NCBI GenBank assembly: GCA_045532255.1
Contig: JAZSFO010000028.1
Coordinates: 1-20,409, forward strand
DNA: 20,409 nt
Source: RGIG8748 sp045532255
GTDB taxonomy: Bacteria > Bacillota > Clostridia > UMGS1810
Direction: 5' to 3'
The notes under the pieces are model-generated. The model saw only the letters and a program-made list of their open reading frames with translations. It made no database searches and was not told the origin of the DNA. Positions within the stretch are counted from its first letter, which is position 1, and each line of letters opens with the position of its first letter. Below, one piece after another: positions 1-7,845 of this stretch. The position numbers were made by a program, and so were the translations under genes.

Positions 1-543
1 AAGCGCGATATAACCGGCATTTCTTCCCATTACTTCAACTACGCTGCAACGGTCATGAGACTGTGATGTATCTCTGAGTTTGTCAACCATTTCCATTGCT
101 GTATTCATAGCTGTATCGTAACCGATAGTATATTCTGTGCAGGAAATATCGTTATCTATTGTTCCAGGGATGGCAACTGTGGGTATTCCCTCATTTGCCA
201 GGGCTCTTGCACCCATAAATGTACCGTCACCGCCTACAACAACAAGAGCATCTATACCGTTGTCACGGCATGACTGTGCTCCTGCTTTTATTCCCTCGGG
301 GGTCTTGAACTCAAGACAGCGTGCAGTTTCGAGCACGGTACCGCCCTTGGGCAAAAATCCGCTTACATCTCTTGCGGTGAGCTCACGCATTATACCGTCA
401 AGAAGACCTCTGTAACCCTGCTCGATACCTATAACTTTATAGCCCATGCTAAGTGCCAGTCTTACAACAGCTCTTACAGCCGCATTCATACCGGGGGCAT
501 CGCCTCCGCTTGTAAGAACACCTATTGTTTTAATTTCCATCAT
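1..543 (-). CDS. pfkA: ATP-dependent 6-phosphofructokinase, N-terminal 181 residues (cut by window edge)
   Basis: PfkA phosphorylates fructose 6-phosphate to fructose 1,6-bisphosphate, the committed step of glycolysis, as a cytosolic tetramer. The sequence shows the N-terminal loop GGDAPGMN (residues 13-20), GGDGT (104-108), PGTIDND (126-132, with the catalytic Asp at 130) and MGRNAG (172-177). Gly107 and Gly127 stand where PPi-dependent enzymes carry Asp and Lys, so ATP is the expected donor. The reading frame is open to base 1; about 140 residues of a normal 320 should lie outside the window. Two ATG codons stand in tandem (543 and 540); GGAGG at 550-554 lies 6 bases before the first and 9 before the second, so either may be used. 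It lies downstream of the LysM-CAP gene on the same strand and probably has its own promoter. Confidence 0.97.
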   Translation of the reverse strand, partial: MMEIKTIGVLTSGGDAPGMNAAVRAVVRLALSMGYKVIGIEQGYRGLLDGIMRELTARDVSGFLPKGGTVLETARCLEFKTPEGIKAGAQSCRDNGIDALVVVGGDGTFMGARALANEGIPTVAIPGTIDNDISCTEYTIGYDTAMNTAMEMVDKLRDTSQSHDRCSVVEVMGRNAGYIAL

Positions 544-625
544 AATTCGCCTCCAAAGCTTTTGTTGTTGCTGATTTTTTGCTTTTTTTACAAAAAACGC
601 TACTATATCATTATACAGAATACAT

Positions 626-652
626 TTTATAACATTTTTTGCAAAAAATCAA
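626..652 (-). promoter_or_regulatory. Possible pfkA promoter
   Basis: On the minus strand TTGATT (647-652) and TATAAA (626-631) are separated by 15 bases, and TG one base before the -10 makes it TGn-extended. The short spacer makes it weaker than the other promoters in this window. A start near 619 would leave a 5' leader of about 75 bases containing a low-GC palindrome (around 582-601) before the GGAGG. Confidence 0.35.
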
Positions 653-686
653 GTATTATGCAAAATATTTCGACTTAAAATTACAT

Positions 687-1289
687 TTATTTTCCAATGA
701 ACATCTGTGTCCATATATTTCCCTGTGACACATGGCCTACACCTATCTCAGTATATGACGAACTGAGGATATTTGCTCTGTGTCCCGATGAGTTCATCCA
801 CGCATCCACAACAGCTTGCGGGGTTCTTTGCCCCTTGGCTATATTCTCTCCCGCAGTCCTATATGATATACCAAAGCTTTTCATCATATCAAACGGGCTT
901 CCGTAGGTGGGACTCTGGTGCGAAAAGTAACCCTTGTCCCTCATATCCATAGATTTGTAGCGTGCAACTCGGCTCAGCTGCCAGTTAATTTTAAGCTCCT
1001 TGAGACCGTTTTTAACTCTTATCTGGTTAACTAAATCTACTACCTGCTTTTCAAAGCTTGTCATGGCGTTTTCTTCATTTGGTACTGTTATGCTGTCTCC
1101 CGGGTATATAAGATTGGGATTCTGTATGTGGTTGTTTGCATTTATTATCTCGCTGAGTCCCGTTTCGTACTTGACGGATATTTTCCACATAGTATCTCCC
1201 GAAACAACCCTGTGAACTGTCGCAGCCTGTGCTGTCATATTTATTATGGTGATAAGTGCAATCGATGTTATAAGTGCTTTCTTTTTCAT
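687..1289 (-). CDS. Secreted LysM-CAP domain protein (YkwD/SCP-like)
   Basis: A 200-residue exported protein. Residues 1-22 form a signal peptide (KKK, a hydrophobic core, then AQA before Ala23). A LysM module (about 26-70) should hold it on peptidoglycan. Residues 79-198 form a CAP (SCP/PR1, YkwD-like) domain with the conserved pocket residues visible: His124 in FSHQSP, Glu148 in GENIA, His170 in SGHRANIL. Bacterial CAP proteins of this layout occur on cell surfaces and spores; their biochemical role is not settled, and I do not assign one. The start at 1289 is chosen because GGAGG (1298-1302) lies 8 bases upstream; the longer reading frame back to 1346 would begin inside the -10 box of the promoter. 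It is flanked by dnaE's terminator upstream and pfkA downstream. Confidence 0.93.
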   Translation of the reverse strand: MKKKALITSIALITIINMTAQAATVHRVVSGDTMWKISVKYETGLSEIINANNHIQNPNLIYPGDSITVPNEENAMTSFEKQVVDLVNQIRVKNGLKELKINWQLSRVARYKSMDMRDKGYFSHQSPTYGSPFDMMKSFGISYRTAGENIAKGQRTPQAVVDAWMNSSGHRANILSSSYTEIGVGHVSQGNIWTQMFIGK

Positions 1290-1345
1290 TAGTCCTACCT
1301 CCTTATTGACCGAAATTATATTATCAACAAGCAACAACATAAACA

Positions 1346-1375
1346 ATTATAACATAGTTGGTTTACATAATACAA
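1346..1375 (-). promoter_or_regulatory. Promoter of the LysM-CAP gene
   Basis: Minus strand: perfect -10 TATAAT (1346-1351) with TG one base upstream (TGn-extended), and a weak -35 TTGTAT (1370-1375), spacer 18. It lies just after the dnaE terminator, so the CAP gene is probably an independent unit. The expected start near 1339 gives a leader of about 50 bases. Confidence 0.65.
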
Positions 1376-1380
1376 ATGCA

Positions 1381-1422
1381 AAATATGCCAAAGGGGCTAT
1401 GCATAGCCTCTTTGGCATATTT
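1381..1422 (-). terminator. Intrinsic terminator of the hprK-dnaE operon
   Basis: A 42-base almost perfect inverted repeat with arms of about 19-20 bases (AAATATGCCAAAG ... CTTTGGCATATTT) begins 15 bases after the dnaE stop codon. On the minus strand it runs into a broken T-rich stretch (TATTTTGCATTTG). No T-run follows on the plus strand. The centre TATGCATA is itself palindromic. Confidence 0.8.
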
Positions 1423-1436
1423 GTGTGTATAAAATA

Positions 1437-4400
1437 TTACGCTTTTTTTGGTTGCAGAGTTCTCACATTTTCCGCACCGACGGTTTCCCAGAGTTTCTTT
1501 ATGAGGTCATTGCAGAGAGTAACTCCATGGTTTTCGTCAGACATTACCCGCTCGCCTGTATCCTCAAACAAAAGACACACTCTGCTTTTTCCGCGATGCT
1601 GAGTGATGATATCCGTCGCATTTTTGACATTATCTCTGTCTGTAATGCGGATATAGAGCCTGGCACCATCCGAAACAGACAGCTTATCTGCATCTAAAGC
1701 AGATATAAGCGTCAGGCTTATTTCTTCGTTTCGCTTTCTTACTCCTGCGGTAATAAGAAGTACACTGCCCTCTTTAAGAACATGGGCATATTTGCTGTAT
1801 GAAGTCTCAAACACCGTCACCTCAAAGGTGTCATAGAAATCTGCAAAGCTGATATTGTACAGGGTCACTCCGCTTTTTGTTCTGCTTGTCCTGATTTCCG
1901 TCACCACTCCGATTACGGAAACAGATGCACCCTCTTTGATATCGCCGTCGCTGAGCCTCAAAAGCTGTGTGTCGGAAAAGCATGAGCTAAGTACAAGATA
2001 CTTCTCCATTGGATTTCCGCTAAGGTACATTCCCGATAAATTATGCTCAAAGGCAAACTTCTCTTCCTTGGAAAAGTCCTCTGCATCATTGACGCTTATG
2101 CTCTTGGCTTCAAAATCCTCCTTAAACTCTCCAAAGAGGCTTATCTGATCCTCACTTCTACCGAATGAGTCCTTTTGCACAGTATCAATAAGTCTCTCAT
2201 AACTAAGAACAAGAACTCTCCTGTTTGGAAAGATGCCGTCAAACGCACCGCTTTTTATAAGAACCTCTACGGTACGCTTGTTTATGTCATATAAACTCAT
2301 TCTGGAAATAAAATCCTCAAAACTTACAAACTCTCCTCTTTCGTTTCGCTCTTTTTCTATGTTTTTGGGAAATGTCATTCCCACATTTTTGAGTGCCGAC
2401 AGACCGAAACGCACATCTCTGCCCTCGGGAATAAACTGTGCACAGCTTTTGTTTATGTCAGGGGGCAGAAGTCTTATGGAATACTTTGCAAAGTCCTTGA
2501 CATACCTGTATATTTTGTGCGAGCTTCCAAGCAGGCTTGTGAGAAGTGAGGCAAGATACTGCGTGGGATAATTTGCCTTAAGATATGCTGTTGTATACGC
2601 AAGATAAGCATAGCATGCTCCGTGCGATTTGTTAAACGCATAGTTGGCAAAATCCGACAAGATATCAAATACATTGTTTGCTATAGCTTCATCAATACCT
2701 CTTCTTACTGCACCCTCTACCTCTACTCTTCCGTCAGGGGTTACAAGTCCGTTTACAAAGACCTCTCTTTCCTTTGCCATTTGCTCAGGCTTTTTCTTAG
2801 CCATCGCCCTTCTTACAAGGTCTGCTCTGCCGTATGAATAACCCGCCATTTCACGAACAATACTCATGACCTGTTCCTGATATATTATCGTTCCGTAGGT
2901 TGGCTCGAGTATGGATTTGAGAGAGGGGTGGATATATTTTATTTTGTCGGGATTTTTTACGTTTTCCAAGAACTCGGGTATCTGCTCCATGGGTCCGGGA
3001 CGGTATATACTTGTTGTGGCTATGATATCTTCAAGGGTCTCTGGACGGAACTTTCGCAAAAATGCCTGAAGTCCGGGGTTTTCGAGCTGGAACACTCCAT
3101 CTGTGTCGCCCCGTGATATAAGCTCAAATGTTGCCTTGTCTTCTATATCTATGGCGGAAATGTCTATTGTCTCTCCCGTTGTCTCTTTTATAAGCTTTAC
3201 GGTACTGTCTATAATGGTAAGGTTCCTCAGCCCAAGAAAGTCCATTTTAAGAAGTCCGATTCTTTCCAGCGAGGACATGGTGTACTGTGTAATAAGTCCC
3301 TTTTCGCCCGTTTGTACAGGAACATATTGAGTAAGTGTTTTGTCACTTATTACAACGCCTGCCGCATGGGTTGAAGCATGGCGGACAGTACCCTCGCTTC
3401 TTAAGGCAAGGTCTATAAGCTCCTTTACCTTTCTATCCGTTTCGCAGAGAGTGCGGAGCTTAGGCTCTGCCTTTAGTGCATCGGATATTGTAACACCGGG
3501 CTTTTCAGGAATGAGACCCGCTACTCTGTCTACTGTCTGGGCGTCTATACCGAGGACTCTGCCGACATCTCTTACTGCCGCTCTTGCCGCAAGAGTACCG
3601 AATGTAATAATCCCTGCTACCCTGTCCAAGCCGTACTTTGAGGTAACATATTCCCTTACCTCGTCTCTGCGTTCGTTGCATATGTCTATATCTATATCGG
3701 GCATACTGATGCGTTCGGGATTGAGAAATCTTTCAAAAAGCAGACCGTATTTAAGAGGGTCTATCTCTGTTATATTGAGGGTATAGGCGACAATGCTTCC
3801 TGCGGCACTTCCTCTGCCGGGGCCTATGGGAATTAAGTTGTCCTTTGCATACTTTATTAAATCCCACACTATAAGAAAATAGTCCGTATACCCCATAGAG
3901 TTTATGGTGTCTAGCTCATAATCAATCCTATCCGAAATTTCCGAAGTGATATTTCCGTATTTAAGCCGTGCTCCGTCCATGCAGAGTTTTTTCAGATATT
4001 GCATATGGTCGGCATCTATTTGTATTGAGGGCAGATGAACGGTGTCAAAATCCAAGGTGAGATTGCATTCATTGGCAATTTTCGCCGTGTTTTCGAGGGC
4101 AGACGGAAAATCGCCAAACAGAGAATACATTTCCTCTCTGCTCCTCAAATAAAATTCATCGCCCGAAAACCTTAATCTGTTTGGGTCATCCAGTCTTTTG
4201 CCCGTTTGTATACATGTGAGAACATCCTGAAGCAAACTGTCCTCACGCCTTGTATAGTGAATGTCATTGGTACAAACAAGAGGTATGCCCGTCTCTTCCG
4301 AGATGCGTTTCATACCCTGTCTTACAATCTCTTCCTCTGGGATTGAGTGGTTTTGAATTTCGAGATAAAAATTTCCTCTTCCGAATATAGCGTCAAGCTC

Positions 4401-4880
4401 AAGAGCCTTCCTCCGTGCACCGTCATAGTCTCCTGAAATGAGACAGGCACTCACCCGTCCCTTGAGACAGCCGCTAAGTGCCGTAAGTCCTTCGGAATAC
4501 CTGCTAAGAAGCTCCGTATCTATTCTTGGTTTATAATAAAAGCCTTCCTTGTATGCCATTGAAACCAATGCCATAAGATTCTGATATCCCTGCAAATTCC
4601 GACACAGCAAAACAAGGTGTCCGTAGTCGGAATCCACTCCGGAAACCCTTGAATGTCTGCTTGTGGGTGCTGTGTAGACCTCACATCCGATAATGGGCTT
4701 TATACCCCGTTTTTTTGCCTCCTCAAAAAACTCCACTGCACCGTACATAACACCGTGGTCGGTTATGGCAAGACTCTTAAAGCCAAGCTCCTTGGCATAG
4801 TCAAGAAGCTCGGGGATTTTTGAACTGCCGTCAAGCAGGCTGTATTGAGTGTGGACATGCAAATGAGTAAAATCTAACAC
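1437..4880 (-). CDS. dnaE: DNA polymerase III alpha subunit, DnaE type
   Basis: Catalytic subunit of a C-family replicative polymerase, 1147 residues, the usual DnaE length. The N-terminal PHP domain (about 1-210) keeps its likely metal ligands: HLHVH at 6-10, TDHG at 40-43, Glu67, and TNDIH at 204-208; intact PHP domains in this family can carry 3'-5' exonuclease activity, unlike the degenerate one of E. coli. The polymerase core has GPGRGSAAGS (353-362) and the Asp cluster PDIDIDI (394-400). The C-terminal part contains the HhH region and an OB fold (about 985-1060). Start is GTG at 4880, overlapping the end of whiA by 7 bases; AGGAG lies 11 bases upstream. No exonuclease insertion or PolC arrangement is seen; Clostridia usually also carry polC elsewhere. 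Confidence 0.97.
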   Translation of the reverse strand: MLDFTHLHVHTQYSLLDGSSKIPELLDYAKELGFKSLAITDHGVMYGAVEFFEEAKKRGIKPIIGCEVYTAPTSRHSRVSGVDSDYGHLVLLCRNLQGYQNLMALVSMAYKEGFYYKPRIDTELLSRYSEGLTALSGCLKGRVSACLISGDYDGARRKALELDAIFGRGNFYLEIQNHSIPEEEIVRQGMKRISEETGIPLVCTNDIHYTRREDSLLQDVLTCIQTGKRLDDPNRLRFSGDEFYLRSREEMYSLFGDFPSALENTAKIANECNLTLDFDTVHLPSIQIDADHMQYLKKLCMDGARLKYGNITSEISDRIDYELDTINSMGYTDYFLIVWDLIKYAKDNLIPIGPGRGSAAGSIVAYTLNITEIDPLKYGLLFERFLNPERISMPDIDIDICNERRDEVREYVTSKYGLDRVAGIITFGTLAARAAVRDVGRVLGIDAQTVDRVAGLIPEKPGVTISDALKAEPKLRTLCETDRKVKELIDLALRSEGTVRHASTHAAGVVISDKTLTQYVPVQTGEKGLITQYTMSSLERIGLLKMDFLGLRNLTIIDSTVKLIKETTGETIDISAIDIEDKATFELISRGDTDGVFQLENPGLQAFLRKFRPETLEDIIATTSIYRPGPMEQIPEFLENVKNPDKIKYIHPSLKSILEPTYGTIIYQEQVMSIVREMAGYSYGRADLVRRAMAKKKPEQMAKEREVFVNGLVTPDGRVEVEGAVRRGIDEAIANNVFDILSDFANYAFNKSHGACYAYLAYTTAYLKANYPTQYLASLLTSLLGSSHKIYRYVKDFAKYSIRLLPPDINKSCAQFIPEGRDVRFGLSALKNVGMTFPKNIEKERNERGEFVSFEDFISRMSLYDINKRTVEVLIKSGAFDGIFPNRRVLVLSYERLIDTVQKDSFGRSEDQISLFGEFKEDFEAKSISVNDAEDFSKEEKFAFEHNLSGMYLSGNPMEKYLVLSSCFSDTQLLRLSDGDIKEGASVSVIGVVTEIRTSRTKSGVTLYNISFADFYDTFEVTVFETSYSKYAHVLKEGSVLLITAGVRKRNEEISLTLISALDADKLSVSDGARLYIRITDRDNVKNATDIITQHRGKSRVCLLFEDTGERVMSDENHGVTLCNDLIKKLWETVGAENVRTLQPKKA

Positions 4881-5803
4881 TTTTCTGCTATCTCCTGAAT
4901 TTTGCGAAGGCGGTGGTTTACTCCTGATTTTCCCAGAGGAGGCTCAAGAAGCTCTCCAAGCTCCTTGAGCGAGTGCTCCCTGTATTCCATCCTGAGTCTT
5001 GCGACCTCCTTAAGGCTGTCGGGCAGAGCTTCGAACTGTCCGTTTTCCATAAGCTTGCTTATTGCTTTGACCTGAACCATTGATGCGTCCACAAGCTTTT
5101 GAAGATTTGCCGCCTCGCAGTTTGTGGTTCTGTTTACATTATTCCTAATTTCCTTGATAATCTTGGCATTATGAAAATCCATGAGCACCTTGTATGCACC
5201 CATGATAGTAAGTATATCTGCTATTTCTTCGCTGTTTTTGTAGTATATGACCATGCTTCCCGAACGGACAACCACTCTGGGATTTAGCGAAAGAGCTTTC
5301 ATAATTACAAACAAATCGTTGTGAAGTCCATAATTTGCACTGGAAAACTCCATGTGGTATTTTTTTTCGGGACTCATGACAGCACCCGAGGTAAGAAATA
5401 CACCTCGGAGGAATGCCTTCATTTTTGCAGGTTTGTCGATGTATTCTGTATTGACCCTTAAAAACTTAAGATAGTTTATCTGCGAAGCTCTGGAAACAAA
5501 GCCGAGCGATATCATAAGGTTTATTGTATCGGCGTTTTCTGTATACACCGTGTAATATACTCTGTTTGAAGGGGTCTTATTTATAGCTATTTTGGAAACT
5601 ATACCGAGTGTGTCCTTCATAAGCTTAAATATTCTTCTTGCAATTTTGGCATTTTCGGTAACTGTTACAAGTTTAAGAGAGCCTTTTTCTCTCCTTAATC
5701 TTCCGCCAAAAGCAACTGCGCCCATAAGCTCGCAGATTGCGGCTGAGGTTGAAACATTTTTTATTTTAACAAGTTCATTTTTTGTATCTGACGAAAATGA
5801 CAT
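4874..5803 (-). CDS. whiA: WhiA family DNA-binding protein
   Basis: A 309-residue protein with the WhiA layout: an N-terminal degenerate LAGLIDADG homing-endonuclease-like fold (two related halves, the second with FLRGVFLTSGAVMSP around residues 140-155) and a C-terminal helix-turn-helix (SLKELGELL ... KSGVNHRL). In actinobacteria WhiA is a sporulation regulator; in Firmicutes such as Bacillus it binds DNA and affects cell division and chromosome segregation. The frame stays open to 5959, but the start at 5803 is chosen because AAGGAG sits 7 bases upstream and MSFSSDTKNEL is the family start; the extra upstream residues would be translated repeat DNA. It overlaps dnaE by 7 bases and follows a repeat cluster after murB. 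The usual partners rapZ and yvcK are absent here. Confidence 0.96.
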   Translation of the reverse strand: MSFSSDTKNELVKIKNVSTSAAICELMGAVAFGGRLRREKGSLKLVTVTENAKIARRIFKLMKDTLGIVSKIAINKTPSNRVYYTVYTENADTINLMISLGFVSRASQINYLKFLRVNTEYIDKPAKMKAFLRGVFLTSGAVMSPEKKYHMEFSSANYGLHNDLFVIMKALSLNPRVVVRSGSMVIYYKNSEEIADILTIMGAYKVLMDFHNAKIIKEIRNNVNRTTNCEAANLQKLVDASMVQVKAISKLMENGQFEALPDSLKEVARLRMEYREHSLKELGELLEPPLGKSGVNHRLRKIQEIAEKC

Positions 5804-5837
5804 TTCTTTTCTCCTTAATTTGGGTGCTGTCGGAGCA

Positions 5838-5940
5838 AATCCCTCCACCGTCTGCGACGGTCCCCCTCCAGAATCCCTCCACCAAGCTACGCTTGGTCCC
5901 CCTCTCTTTAGACAAGGGAGGCTGTACAAGGGAGGCAGCC
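5838..5940. repeat. Repeat cluster with interchangeable hairpins between murB and whiA
   Basis: Read on the plus strand, two tandem units share the flanks AATCCCTCC and CCCCCTC but enclose different hairpins: ACCGTC-TGC-GACGGT (5847-5861) and ACCAAGC-TAC-GCTTGGT (5881-5897). Both arms of the stem differ together, so pairing is kept while sequence is not. To the right, ACAAGGGAGGC occurs twice (5912-5922 and 5926-5936). From memory, elements with CCTCCCTTGTCTAAAG and variable inner stems recur in gut Clostridia genomes; I cannot count copies here. It sits inside the operon and would be transcribed with it. Confidence 0.8.
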
Positions 5941-5958
5941 AACCCCTGCAATGTACCA

Positions 5959-6879
5959 TTAAAACTCGGGGAAGTCACCTATAAATCTCACTTCAGGCTC
6001 CAGACATACCCCAAATTTATCGTAAACCGTTGTTTTTATTTTCTGCATAAGACGGAAAACATCCATACTTGTTGCATTGTCATAGTTGATTACAAATCCG
6101 CAATGCTTCGTAGAGACCATAGCTCCTCCGACCCTCTCGCCCCTGAGGCCTGCATCGTCTATAAGCTTTGCGGCAAAATATCCCTCGGGTCTTTTGAAGG
6201 TGCTTCCTGCACTCGGATATTCTATGGGTTGTTTTTCTCTTCGTCTCATGTTGAGTTCATCGCAAAGTGCCTTGATATCTTCCTTATTGCCCTTTGAGAG
6301 CTTAATTTTTGAAGACAATATAATATCGTCTTTTGTAAATCTGCTCTTGCGGTAGCCAAAGCCGTGCATATCGCCTGTAATGGTTTTTATCTCACCTGTT
6401 TGGTCTATATACACGGTCTCGGTGACTACATCCTTGATTTCTCCGCCGTAAGCACCTGCATTCATCACAACTGCACCTCCGAGACTTCCGGGGATACCTG
6501 ATGCAAATTCAAATCCTGCAAGAGAATTTGTAAGAGCAACAGAAGCAATTCGGGAAAGAAGAGCACCCGCCATTGCGGATATGGTTTCGCCCTCTGCGGA
6601 AATATCCGACATTTTCTTTCCTATCTCGATTATTACTCCGTCGTATCCCGCGTCCGACACAAGAAGATTTGAGCCATTGCCAATAACGGTGTAGTTAATA
6701 TTCTCTTTTTTGAGTACCGATACAAGACGCAAAATCTCATCGGGACTTGTCGGTGTTACAAAATATTTTGCATATCCTCCCGTGCGAAAGCTCACATGGG
6801 GTCCCATGGGTTCGTCGGTGTAAATACAGTCATCTTGCAAAATACCTTTGATTAAATTTAAAATATCTATTTTAAGCAA
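5959..6879 (-). CDS. murB: UDP-N-acetylenolpyruvoylglucosamine reductase
   Basis: FAD enzyme that reduces UDP-GlcNAc-enolpyruvate to UDP-MurNAc with NADPH in the cytosolic phase of peptidoglycan synthesis. At 306 residues it is a type II (short) MurB. Visible motifs: FAD-binding GNGSNLLV (67-74), GIPGSLGGAVVMNAGAYGGEI (128-148), GYRKSRF (175-181), the catalytic Ser226 in AGSTFKRP, and the C-terminal acid in LEPEV (293-297). The start is odd: no ATG lies near the expected N terminus. TTG at 6879 gives family length, but AGGAG abuts it with no spacer; an ATA or ATT codon a few codons on would be better placed but such starts are rare. The ROK gene ends 6 bases upstream, so translational coupling is likely. 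Confidence 0.95.
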   Translation of the reverse strand: MLKIDILNLIKGILQDDCIYTDEPMGPHVSFRTGGYAKYFVTPTSPDEILRLVSVLKKENINYTVIGNGSNLLVSDAGYDGVIIEIGKKMSDISAEGETISAMAGALLSRIASVALTNSLAGFEFASGIPGSLGGAVVMNAGAYGGEIKDVVTETVYIDQTGEIKTITGDMHGFGYRKSRFTKDDIILSSKIKLSKGNKEDIKALCDELNMRRREKQPIEYPSAGSTFKRPEGYFAAKLIDDAGLRGERVGGAMVSTKHCGFVINYDNATSMDVFRLMQKIKTTVYDKFGVCLEPEVRFIGDFPEF

Positions 6880-6885
6880 CTCCTA

Positions 6886-7842
6886 TTATATATTCTGTCT
6901 GCCCAAAAATGCCGCACCTATTATGCCTGCATCATTGCCGAGCTTTGCGATTACAACCTTTGGCGGATTAACATACTCTGCACCGTAGGAAAACCTTGCA
7001 ACATGCTCCTTTATCGGGTCTAAAAGTCTGTCTCCCTGTCTGCATATTCCTCCGCCTATGGCAACAACCTGAGGACGGAAGCTGTTGATGATATCAACAA
7101 CACCCTCTGCCACATAGAAAACATAGCGCTCAATAACTTCCTTTGCAACGCTGTCTCCCATATCCATAGCATCCCATGGAATTTTACCGTTTGCCTTTCC
7201 GCCGTTCTCTTCTATGAGGCGGGAAAGCGGTGAAGTCGGGTTTGCCTTTGCCGCACGCTCTGCATCACGGATAAGTGCCGTTGCAGATGCATATGCCTCA
7301 AGACAGCCCTTTCTTCCGCAGGTACAACTCTCGCCGCCCGAAATAAGAACCGTGTGTCCTATTTCTGCTCCTGCTCCGTTATATCCCGCAAAAATTCTGC
7401 CGTTAATTATTATGCCTCCGCCGACTCCCGTACCGAGAGTAATTGCAGCAAAATCCGTAACAGTTTTGTCTGTTAATGCAAAAAATTCTCCAAGTGCAGC
7501 ACAGTTGGCGTCATTGCTTATATAGATATCCTTGTCTATATGCTTTCTTACCTCACTGCAAAGGGGTGCGTTTTTTAAGTTTATGTTGTTGGCATATGTC
7601 ACAACACCGTTTTTGTCATCAACGCTTCCGGGACAGCCCATTCCTATTGAGCTTATGTCACTTAAGTCTAAACCTGCTTTTTCTGTAACAGCTTTTGCAA
7701 GGTCTGCAATATCCTTGGCAAGCTCAACATAATCCGCGTCCTTTGATGTGGGTATTGAGTCTTTAAAAAGTATGTTTCCCGTCTCATCGACGATACCTGC
7801 CTTAATACCTGTACCGCCTATATCAATACCTATATAATACAT
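6886..7842 (-). CDS. glk: ROK family glucokinase
   Basis: Phosphorylates glucose with ATP; 318 residues, typical of the clostridial ROK glucokinases. Seen: phosphate-binding GIDIGGTGIKAG (5-16), catalytic Asp111 in NDANCAALGE, GTGVGGG (137-143), and the ROK zinc site with His163 in EIGH and C-x-C-GRKGC (Cys173, Cys175, Cys180). No N-terminal DNA-binding domain, so it is a kinase and not a ROK repressor. ATG at 7842 lies 3 bases after the hprK stop codon, with GGGGA upstream. Its position directly after HPr kinase suggests shared control of sugar entry. Fructokinase or another hexokinase activity cannot be excluded by sequence alone. Confidence 0.9.
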   Translation of the reverse strand: MYYIGIDIGGTGIKAGIVDETGNILFKDSIPTSKDADYVELAKDIADLAKAVTEKAGLDLSDISSIGMGCPGSVDDKNGVVTYANNINLKNAPLCSEVRKHIDKDIYISNDANCAALGEFFALTDKTVTDFAAITLGTGVGGGIIINGRIFAGYNGAGAEIGHTVLISGGESCTCGRKGCLEAYASATALIRDAERAAKANPTSPLSRLIEENGGKANGKIPWDAMDMGDSVAKEVIERYVFYVAEGVVDIINSFRPQVVAIGGGICRQGDRLLDPIKEHVARFSYGAEYVNPPKVVIAKLGNDAGIIGAAFLGRQNI

Positions 7843-7845
7843 GCA

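Noticed and set aside
1290..1346. Longer LysM-CAP protein starting at 1346
   Set aside because: That ATG lies at the promoter -10, before the predicted transcription start, and has no ribosome binding site; GGAGG serves 1289.
5804..5959. N-terminal extension of WhiA (open frame to 5959)
   Set aside because: It would translate the repeat cluster; the start at 5803 has a proper ribosome binding site and fits the family N terminus.
5782..6297. Plus-strand 171-residue open frame across the repeat and murB
   Set aside because: No ribosome binding site; it is the complement of murB codons and repeat sequence, with no protein-like composition.
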